A stretch of DNA of 64,000 bases. Source: Sarcophilus harrisii. Its lineage: Eukaryota; Chordata; Mammalia; Dasyuromorphia; Dasyuridae. The translations under genes and the position numbers were made by a program. Positions 55,191 to 64,000 of the stretch are shown here, in pieces. Numbering within the stretch: position 1 is the stretch's first letter; the number at the start of each line of letters is the position of its first letter. The notes below the pieces were generated by a model. It searched no databases and was not told the DNA's origin. It saw only the letters and a program-made list of their open reading frames with translations. The DNA is taken from contig NC_045428.1 in NCBI RefSeq assembly GCF_902635505.1, positions 226,192,107-226,256,106 of the forward strand. The letters are read 5' to 3'.

Positions 55191-57029
55191 CAAGTAATAG
55201 TTTATGTACATCAAAAATCTTCACTTTCTGGGTAAATAAATATGTTTCAAAAACAGAAGCAGAAGGGCAAAGGGACTTTCAAGGTCAATGCAGAATAGTC
55301 TGTGAAAATCTACTTTTATGCATGGAGGATGGGAGACACTGCAGTTTTTTTGGGCAGGAGGGAAGAATAGGATTGTTCAAGTTGTACAGCAAACCTGCCA
55401 TCTCACTGAGTACCTGAAAGTCCAAAGACAAGTAAATTGCAGATTTGGGTGGACAGTGAGGGACCTATTTAGCTGATATTAACAAATTAAATCTAATCTG
55501 GTTTCTAATCCCTACACAGTTGGGACAAAAACGTTTTTAAAAACATTAAACTGAGGCTAAACTTTAGCTTTCTTAGGATATCAAATCTGTTCAGTAAAGC
55601 ACATCACTGCTGCAAATGGGGTAAAAAAAAAAAAGTTGACATATTTCCATTTACATTTTAGTAAAGGTTGAAAGGATATAGATTTAAATCTTTGTCTTTT
55701 CCAATATCCATCTACTAGGAAGAAAATCTTTTAGAACTAACTGGAGAATTGTATACTTGTTTCATGAACAAAGTAGGGGGAGGGAGATGTGTGAATCTGT
55801 ACTCTTTGATATGGAACTTGGGAAGGGAAAAAGCCTGTTGGAAGGTAGGGTTGTGGCAGTGGTGGCAGTAGCAATGCTGAGAACAAGCAGATTCCTAGGG
55901 CTTATGATATTACCTGAGAAATTTGAACTAGGAGGAAGCATCTATTTCCCTACACTGTACAAGGCTGAGTGAAATCAAAAAACTTCATGCTGAAGGAACA
56001 CTATTACAAAATTAAGAATTTCTTGCTTATGGAAGGTTTCCTGTTTACTGTTTATTCTTTGACACTAAATATGATTATCATTATTTTAGAAAAGATTTAA
56101 TTGATGATAAATGAATCTTCATCACCTCACTCCACCCATCCACCCAACCCAAAGAACATCCAGTTTTGTAACAATTTACTATATGTATGTTTCCTTTTAT
56201 GATATGAATGGAATCCAGAAAAGACAAATAGAAAAATAATTGTGGTAAATACTTGTAAGGTATAAAGGAACCCTGCAGTTGCTTTGATTAAAAAAAGGAC
56301 CATTCTGTAGTATGAATTTTTTTTTTTTAAAGCAATAGTTCCATTGTGGGAATTCAATGGGAATGCATTTCCCTATAGAAACAATACTAAATAAGTTGGC
56401 AGGTTTTTGCAGACTTGCCTAAGTTTTTGTGGACCTGTTCTGTGACTGAAATATCAAACTAAAATAAAACATGACCATTTCTATAGGAAAAATGTTTGTT
56501 TCCAGCTTGAGACTCCCACCTGGGCCTTATGTACTATTCCTATGAAAAGAACATTTGTAATTTAGCTGTTTATATTTTGGGAATTCTGTATCGGTTTGTT
56601 TTTTATTATAAATTTTGTGTTTCCACTTACATGTATAGTAGCTATTAAACTATTAACAAAAATGCAAAACATGTATTCTGAAACAAAAAGGATATAAATT
56701 ATTGTAAATGTTTTTTTAATTTATTTTCTGATTGTCTCACTACACAAGATGCATACGTACATTAATTTAGTTTAAGAGTATACATTTGTCCTCTTGTGAA
56801 TTCAGTTTTCTTAAAGGAATGAACACAAATGTTAATCAGTTATTATTATATTGACATTCAATATAAAAGGATTTTTTGCAAAAATTTACTCTTCACCAAA
56901 GTCTAAAGATAGCATGGTAGTAGGACATAATGATTGATAACCACATTTGTTTTTATAACTAACTGAAAATTAAAATAATGCAATAAAAGTATTTTGTGAT
57001 GTGAATTATTGAGTGTTCTCCAAGAAGAG

Positions 57030-57200
57030 AGGGATCCATTTCATAGATGAGGAAGTAGGCCCAGAGTGATTGTTGATATACCCACCCAGGGTCCTAAAGC
57101 AAGGTATAGAAGAATAAAGACTAGGACACCAAAGTCTTCTGGTCTAGTCCTCTTGCCTCTAGGATGATAGAACTTAAGTTCCATCTTTGCTTCTTAACCA
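57030..57200 (-). mobile_element. MIR-type SINE
   Basis: CATTTCATAGATGAGGAAGT and CAGGGTCCTAAAGCAAGG. Confidence 0.6.
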
Positions 57201-57371
57201 CTCTGGGATAGAATTTTTTTTTGTATCTCTTCTCCTGTTTGTTGTGGCAATCAAATGAGAGTAATGTATGTGATTTTGTGAATATAAAATACAATGTAAT
57301 GTATGTTTCATATTATAACTAATGTTTTATTAGAATGAACTCCGAATTCTGCTTGAATTTTTTAAAAGTTC

Positions 57372-57377
57372 TTTATT
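57372..57377 (-). terminator. MGAT4A: MGAT4A distal polyadenylation signal
   Basis: On the minus strand the sequence reads GAAATAAAGAAC, a canonical hexamer in a favourable context. Cleavage is expected at about 57345-57360. Confidence 0.65.
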
Positions 57378-59819
57378 TCAAATACACATGGACAGCTGTG
57401 GCACAGGAAGAACAATGATGAAAGGCACAATCGACATAACCCATTACCAGGTTTTCAATTTATAGCAGCAAGATTTCAAACAAAGATCCAACTACCTATA
57501 AAAATTTAAGTTACTCAAAAGGATTACTGCAGATACTGCACAATTGAGTGATGAGAACATTTAAGGGAAACATGGATCAAGTTTTTGGAGAAAAGTCTCT
57601 TGCAGAACCGGTCATGTAAAGATTCCATAGGGAATAATCTCTCCAAATGTTATCTTTCTCTTAAACATACCTTCAAATAAAGAACTGAAGATCCACATAT
57701 AATTTTATTTAAAAAATAAAATCAAAAACAAGTACGATTTTATATATCCTTCTAAGGAAAACTTCATATGCCCAAATAAAAAGTTATTTGCTGGCAGTGC
57801 ATCTTACAGTACTGTCACTTTCAGCCATTTTTAAGGCGCAGAAAAAAATATTTCCTCAAAAAGTTTTCACCAAATCTTAATGAACATTGAGTTTTAGGGG
57901 AAAAATAAGTCCCAACTAAAGTATTAATTCTGGTACTGGCTGCTAATATTACAAGGGGATCATTACAGAAGGTGATGGATAATACTCAAGTACCCTTGCT
58001 AACTATCAAGGATATTAAAAACATTTCTTTGCAGAAAGCATCCATATTGTTTGCACAAACTTAAAAGCAACATATATCTCCATTTATGAAAGGCATTATT
58101 ATGCTAGTGCCTAGAATCAAAAGATTTTAAAATGTAACATTTTCTGCTTTTACGGAACTTGCCATCATTATCAAGAAAAATATGTTCATAATACATTGAA
58201 ATGTTTTTGTTTATTTTTCTCGAAACAACAATGTATTCTCTAAAGCTTTAAGAAGCTAGAGAACTTTGTAATGGTGTGATTAATAGACATTCTTCCATTG
58301 AAATTGGCCAAAATGTCACTCATACATGTGACAGATAAAATCCTACTTTTTTAGAGCACAAGTGCATTATTGTCTTGTAGCATTAATGGACACATGCATG
58401 AATACAGCAAAATATTGGCTACTGCAGCACTTATCAAAGCAATCATTTCAAAAGCACTTTTAAAGCAACAATTTAAAATTTAAGCTTACTCTAGGAAAAT
58501 TGAGTGGACTTTTTGAATGGCATTTCTGGCCACATTATTAATAGTTATTCTCTTAATTTCATATATGTCTCAATGTATGAATCTAGGCGGTATAGCAATA
58601 TTAAACAAGTATAAAAAATAACAGATATGATAAAAATATGAAGGAATTGATGATGGGTATTTTGAACAGTTTCCTATATAAAATACAGAAATTAGTTGAC
58701 AACAACTGTTTTGTACTGGATTATAAAGACAAATATAAAACAATCAAATCTTAGTTGTTCTCTCCAAGTCCTTTGACAAATACCGCATAGTAAAAAATGC
58801 TTTTTACTACTACAAATGTATCTTAACTTAAAAATTTCAAAATGGGTTTTGGCAACTCAGGAGTAGCATGATTGTTACTATACCCTCTAAAAACTTAACC
58901 ATATACTGTACTTTCAAGAAAGAAAGAGACAGTGGGCTTTTTTGAAGCGTCACAAATTAACAAAGGTTCTGGGATCCTGCAAACCACACTGATGGCTCCA
59001 ACACTTTAATCAGGATGTGCATCAGCACTCTACCTGCAACCTTTGGTCGCTGACCTCCCAAATATGCCTATATAATCAAGGGGGAGAGAGAAAATGTACA
59101 GGATAAGACTTTGGGTCTTACTACTTGGTCACAACACATATTCATGTGTCTTTGAATATCCAAGTATGATAACTTCCCTTTTTTGTCTCACTTTTATAGT
59201 CTTCTTTCTTGACCAATCTTTCTTGGTAACACTTTAGTAGACATTGATATCAAACAGCTTTCTTTGTGAAAGCCGTACATTTTAAAATCTTGTTAAGGCA
59301 GCTTTCAGTTCCGTTACTTTATCAAAAAAAATTTTTAGTTTCTTTCCAAAATTATTTTATGGGAAGCTTTTTTTTTCACTTTAAAGCATCAGGAAAAAAA
59401 AAAATTTTTTTTTTGTAATAGTCCTTGCCAGGCAGATACAAATTTTTACACATATATGACCATGTTCTTTGATCTTGAGTTATCAATACAACTAAAATGT
59501 TCATGTCCAGCATACTCCCAAGTATCTAAATGTTTTCTGACAAATGTGAAAACATACATCACAAATGTAGGACATGTTCTGAATATAAAACTAAATGTAC
59601 CATTAGTTGACATAAACAAAAATAGGTTTGAGTCATGATAACTATAAATATTCATCTACTCTTCAAAACTGAGATACCTTTCAAGATCTCTTTATTACAA
59701 CAAAACACAATCCTCTAACTAATTTCACTCTGAAGAACTAAGCTGTAATTCTTTTACAGGGATCTTTACCAGGCCAAAGCCCTTAATTTGTGAGAGCATT
59801 TCACCTGCAATAGGAGAAA

Positions 59820-60240
59820 CAAGAAACCAGCCAACAAATATTTATTGAGCAAGCACCTTTATGCCTAGTACTATACTAGGTATTGTGGGATATGGAGGAA
59901 TAAATTAGGAGTGAGGATTTGTGACTAGGACCTGGGATTTCATTGATAGAGGGAGCCCAAGGATGAAAAAACTCCCGCTAACCCCGTAGATCTGCCCCTT
60001 AACTGCCTGGAATTTGTGGGGTTAAATGATACATCCCATGGCTGCCTCTTCCAGAAAGGTATAGATGCTCTCCAAGAGCTGAAAATCTGGTTAAGACGAC
60101 AAAACATGAAGTATAATAATTCTGAAAAGGGAAGTAATTGATTGCTAAAAGCTTCATGGAGAAGAAGGTGGGATCTGAGCTATGGTTTTAACCAACAGAA
60201 TTCCAAGAAAAGAGATGGGAAAGATTTCTAGGTTGACCAG
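59820..60240 (+). mobile_element. Old interspersed repeat head within the MGAT4A 3' UTR
   Basis: ATTTATTGAGCAAGCACCTT and CTAGTACTATACTAGGTATT, then CTTCATGGAGAAGAAGGTGG. It is the same unclassified type as at 9490. Confidence 0.45.
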
Positions 60241-61927
60241 AATGAATTTTCAAATGGCAAGGTGCAACTATAGTTTCTAAAACGTTCTCAAATTCCCCAA
60301 TCATGTCACCAAATAGTTAATTTAAACAATAATTTGGCTGGTGAAGGCCACATTGAAGGGGATCTTGGAACGATTCTATGAACTGCTGTAACAGCCAAAT
60401 AAGATTCCTCATATGCCATAAATGTATGAATTCCCTCCCCCCTCCCCACCCCACCCCAAATCATCTACTTTAGGAATTTTGGTCAAACTGATCAAAGACA
60501 AAATTTAAGCTGAAGTTGGACATTAGTATTTTTAAAAAATAAAATCAATTAGGAAAATTATTTTTAGCAAGGAAATATGAAATGAATCAAGTATTTGCAT
60601 CTTTAGATGCAAATCATCCTTAGACTTTTAGCTTCTTTAATAAAAGCAAAAGCTTTACAAAGATATTTTCTGAAGTTGATTAAAAAATAAAAATCTATAC
60701 TAAATAGTATATTTGGAATTACATGTAAATCAATTATGCAGTGCTATTATTAGACTGGGTTTATAATTTCAAATTCCAAATTAAATCAATGGAAAAATAC
60801 AACATAACTACAACAGTACCTTTCACTAAAAATCTGTCACATTATTTATCTTTAAATTGGTAATTACAATAACATTTCCTAGGGGAAAAAATGACATGTG
60901 ATACAAAAAAAAATTTTGTCCAACCTTACAAAACATGAATGTATATCTAGGTAATATTTAACAAAAGGAATACTGAATTGATTACAAGGACAAGACAAAA
61001 ATAAAATACAACTTGTTATGTCAGTGCATAACAGAGAAACATTAAGCCTGTCGTTTTATTTTTAATGTATCACATTTGTATGCTAAAATTTATCAAACTG
61101 CTTTGTATATGGCCTTATTCCTGTACATAGTACAGTGTGACAGCCAACACAGAAACTGATCTTCAAAGCAAGGGGATTTAAGGAATGATAATGCCTTTGA
61201 AAATAACACTTATTTCAGATCCTTTAGGATACAAAAGTACTTCATCAAGGAAATCCATCTGGAATTGTATTATACTGGCAGTACATTTGAAAAGACATTT
61301 ACCATTTGAAATGTTTTCATTTTCAAAGAAAAATACATAAAACTTAAAAAAACAAGGTGTAACCTGTTTTTAAAAAGTAATTCAAAGTTTATGCACCAAA
61401 ATATTTACTCCTCAAATAATTTCAATAAATTAACTTAATGGTTTTCTGTATATTTATATTTATACATATATCCCTGATAATCTATAAAAGGGGGTTTGCA
61501 ATAGTAAAATGAAATTCAAAAGTACCCCCCCTTCATAAAATGTATTTAACATTCTTCTATTGAAGGAATGTAACAATATATACACCTCTTACGTATTTAG
61601 GAGAATTCCAAAATAATACAACACAATATTAACACAATGTGATTGTAAAATGTACAAATGATGTTCAAATAAAAGACTTAAGCTTCATGTGAGTATTATG
61701 GGTGGAAGATTAATTTTCTGAATTGATCTGACAAAAAGGCTTAATACAATCTTATCTACAGTAGATTTCACAAGAGGTAGTGTTCAAGTGAAATACAAAA
61801 GAGAATAGAAACATGCTTCATTGTCTTGAATTTTTTTCTTAAAGAACAATCTTACATGGAATCAATTTCAGAGCTTAAAAGTCCCTTTGAGATCGTTTGT
61901 CTGAAATGATCTTGACTTCCTAAGAAC

Positions 61928-61954
61928 TCAGTTTGGAACCTTTTTAATATGAAT
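61928..61954 (-). CDS. MGAT4A: MGAT4A last exon, coding part
   Basis: Acceptor CTCTATTTCAG precedes eight codons (I H I K K V P N) and a TGA stop. Only 27 nt of this exon code; the rest is 3' UTR. The same ending, with small changes, closes the human protein. Confidence 0.92.
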   Translation of the reverse strand: MHIKKVPN

Positions 61955-62913
61955 CTGAAATAGAGAAAGTTAATTTGTAAAAGCAATAAATTAAAAAAAT
62001 TTTTATGCAGTACATTATCAAAGTCTTAAGGTAAAAGAAGTCTGAATTCTTTTTTAAAAGATATAACACTTCCATTGATTTCATTAATTAAAGAAATAAC
62101 TTACCTCATTAAGAACAGCCCAAACGGCAGAATTCTGTATAACTGAAAGACGGAAGGCTGAAATGGGGTTTAGATTGGGATCCACCATCCCTTCTGCCAC
62201 ACCACCTTCAAATTTTCCTTTCAAATAAAAAGTATCACCAGTGAATAGATTATGATGAATTAAAACATAAAATAAGATTGAAAATTTAATTGAATGGATG
62301 GGTTTATCATGCCAACAAAATTAAGACTTTTATAAATTTGCTTCTAACTTTTAAAATTCTAAGTTGCCTAACCTTACAATGCTAATTTACCTGAACTTTG
62401 ACTTTACATCTGAAATTTTACTGGAAAATCCAAAACAAAATAAAAATAACCCATATAACATTCATAAATTTTAAGTGACTGAATGCTTATTATTCTATTT
62501 TTAACTTTATAATGAAAATATTTCACCAAAGGAAGTAATGTAGTTCAAGAATAATTCCATTTAATCAATAAACTTTTTTTTTTTTTTTAACTGAGGCAAG
62601 TGACTTTCCTTTAGTCACACAGCTACGAAGTGTTAAGTGTCTGAGATCACATTTGAACTCATGTCCTTCTGACTTCAGGGCTGATGCTCTGTCAACTACA
62701 CCATTTAACTGCCCCAATCAATAAACTTCTTTAGGCATCTCTTATGTCCTTGTTGGGAATAAAAATACAAAACACTGACAGTACTTTTACTCAAAAAATT
62801 TACAAAAAAAAATGAGTTTTTAACTAATTAAAAGTATATTTTTTACCTATTCTGACATAACCATCTTCTAATTGATTATCTTTGGTTTCTTTGCTTATTT
62901 CCAACTCTTCACC
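61928..62913 (-). CDS. MGAT4A: MGAT4A, C-terminal exons (partial gene)
   Basis: Three minus-strand coding segments (62847-62913, 62105-62217, 61928-61954) join in frame to give the last 68 residues. They include [40 protein letters not shown] and the end [11 protein letters not shown] recognise this as the C-terminus of alpha-1,3-mannosyl-glycoprotein 4-beta-N-acetylglucosaminyltransferase A. This Golgi type II enzyme adds the beta-1,4 GlcNAc branch to N-glycans. The C-terminal part corresponds to the lectin-like domain that follows the catalytic domain. Upstream exons lie beyond the window. MGAT4A rather than its paralogue MGAT4B is supported by the residue match and by the UNC50 neighbour. 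Confidence 0.93.
62105..62217 (-). CDS. MGAT4A: MGAT4A penultimate exon
   Basis: Acceptor ATTTGAAAG precedes GAAAATTTGAAGG; its pyrimidine tract is weak. The donor is AATGAG|GTAAGT. The exon encodes 37 full codons ending SAVWAVLNE. Confidence 0.93.
62580..62722 (-). mobile_element. WSINE/SINE1-type SINE in an MGAT4A intron
   Basis: AAGTGACTTTCCTTTAGTCA, CTCATGTCCTTCTGACTTCA and the end AACTGCCCC. It lies between the last two introns' splice sites, at 62580-62722. Confidence 0.88.
62847..62913 (-). CDS. MGAT4A: MGAT4A third-last exon
   Basis: Acceptor GTTTTAG precedes GGTGAAGAGTTGG, and donor AGAATAG|GTAAAA ends the exon. It has 22 codons plus one base of the following glycine. Confidence 0.92.
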
Positions 62914-64000
62914 CTAAAACAAACATTTATTATGAAAATAATTACTCATACAAAAGAAAACCAGAATATTCATTGCTATATATGAAAAATATATAAAGCT
63001 CTCCTGTATTAAACAAACAAAAATACTTCATTAAATGGATTTGATTTTTTTATAAGGCTTTTAAAAAAACTCTAGTTCTAACCTAAAGAACTAAAGTCCT
63101 CTTTCAAATTTTATACAATTAGTTGGGAACACAGAAACTTTAAAATGATTTTTTAATAGAATTTTCTTTTTCCAAATACACATAAAGAATAATTTTTAAC
63201 ATTCATTTTTGTAAGACTTTGTATTTAAAATTTTTCTCCTTCCCTTATGTCTGCCCCCCCCCCCCAAGGTAGCAAGTTGTAATCGAATATAGGTTAAAAA
63301 ATATGAAATTATTTAAAACATTTCCATATTGTCATGTTGCATAAGGGAAAAAAAAAAAAACCCATAGGAAAAAAAGGAAACAAAACAAAAAAGGTAAAAA
63401 TGCTATGCTGTGATCCACATTCAATCTCCATAGTTATCTCTCTGGATGCATATCCATAAAATGATAAATAATGTTTTTAATAATACATTATGTGGAAAAG
63501 GCTCAAGATCTATTCTATACTAAGCCCCATGGTAAGTGGGACAATATCTGCTCCCAAAGGCTAAGAGAGCAGTAGCCTAGGGGATATATTTTTGTGAAGA
63601 TCAGGAAGGATTAGGACTGAGGAAAAAAAGGGTACCAGAGCAAAGAAGAGGTCACTAGTGACTTTTGAAAGAACAATTTCAGGCCGTGTTCTAAAAGGCT
63701 AAGAAGTGAAAGAGAGAATCATTAGCTTAAGCTCTCTGAAAGCTTAAGGGAATAAAGGGGACAAGAAGTTTTTGTTTTTAGGAGAGATGAAACTTAAATG
63801 TTTGAACCAAGAGACTGAGATAGGTATCTAGTATAGTATAGGGATCTGCCTTGGCAAGAAGGGCTATCTTATTATCTGAGGATAGAACAAAGAAGGAAAA
63901 TTTGGTTAAAGGGGTAGAAGAGCAGAGATAAAAAAGGAACTTAGAATAGCTGGTTGTCACTTCTAGATGAGTAGAACCAAAAGCATTTAAAATCCTAGAG
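62914..64000 (-). other. MGAT4A: MGAT4A intron, partial
   Basis: AT-rich sequence with an antisense L1 3' end at about 63150-63470, recognised from its poly-pyrimidine and A-rich boxes. From about 63560 the sequence resembles an old unclassified interspersed repeat. The previous MGAT4A exon is not in the window. Confidence 0.7.
63150..63470 (-). mobile_element. Antisense L1 3' end
   Basis: CCAAATACACATAAAGAATA, TTTCCATATTGTCATGTTGC and GATCCACATTCAATCTCCAT. Confidence 0.75.

Larger units (their letters stand above)
51906..57349. other. UNC50-MGAT4A intergenic spacer
   Basis: The two genes converge here. The 5.4 kb contains an MIR piece (52625-52715), an MIR (53195-53385, minus), an L2 3' half (about 53540-54160), a SINE (54955-55190) and an MIR (57030-57200, minus). 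No coding exon was recognised. Confidence 0.75.
57350..61927 (-). other. MGAT4A: MGAT4A 3' UTR (about 4.6 kb)
   Basis: From the stop codon to an AATAAA at 57372-57377, the sequence is continuous AT-rich DNA with few recognisable young repeats, unlike its flanks. An old interspersed repeat head is visible at about 59820-60240. Intermediate AATAAA or ATTAAA hexamers could give shorter forms. The UTR extent is inferred from the signal and the low repeat load. Confidence 0.7.

Noticed and set aside
1-64000. Endogenous retrovirus, Polinton or other virus-like element
   Set aside because: No gag, pol or env-like stretch and no paired long terminal repeats were recognised. The block at 14.6-15.1 kb remains unassigned.
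1-64000. Bacterial-type features (operons, CRISPR, riboswitches, origins)
   Set aside because: The window is vertebrate nuclear DNA with spliced genes and interspersed repeats.

Overview
The window looks like nuclear DNA of a marsupial. It is AT-rich, has long introns, and is filled with tRNA-headed SINEs of the marsupial WSINE/SINE1/MAR1 kind, THER/MIR core SINEs, L1 3' and 5' ends of marsupial type, L2 and CR1/L3 remnants, and hAT-like DNA transposon scraps. The SINE subtype leans towards an Australian marsupial, but I cannot fix the species.

Three host protein-coding genes can be read exon by exon with correct splice signals. COA5 (minus strand, coding exons between 17405 and 28915) encodes a 75-residue twin-cysteine mitochondrial protein needed for cytochrome c oxidase assembly. 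UNC50 (plus strand, non-coding exon 1 near 29.0-29.4 kb, coding exons 32220-51692) encodes a 259-residue multi-span Golgi/ER membrane protein. The last three exons and the long 3' UTR of MGAT4A (minus strand, about 57350-62913) encode the C-terminal 68 residues of a Golgi N-acetylglucosaminyltransferase. COA5 and UNC50 are head to head across one CpG island at about 28.6-30.1 kb. UNC50 and MGAT4A are tail to tail. This matches the COA5-UNC50-MGAT4A order known from human chromosome 2.

Layout: 1-17.1 kb has no recognised gene but holds a second CpG island (about 5.15-5.9 kb) with a 44-base C tract. 17.2-28.9 kb is COA5, with two large introns. 28.6-30.1 kb is the shared promoter island. 29.0-51.9 kb is UNC50; its third intron alone is 15.5 kb and mostly repeats. 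51.9-57.35 kb is a repeat-rich intergenic spacer. 57.35-64 kb is the MGAT4A 3' end.

Points for a second look: an open frame through UNC50 exon 1 that joins the main coding frame after splicing; a perfect 34-bp inverted repeat with a 9-nt loop at 24.1 kb; the orphan CpG island with its long C tract; an NRF1-like palindrome inside the first COA5 coding exon; and several nested LINE/SINE insertions, two with clear target-site duplications. I saw no convincing new multi-gene system and no recognisable provirus.
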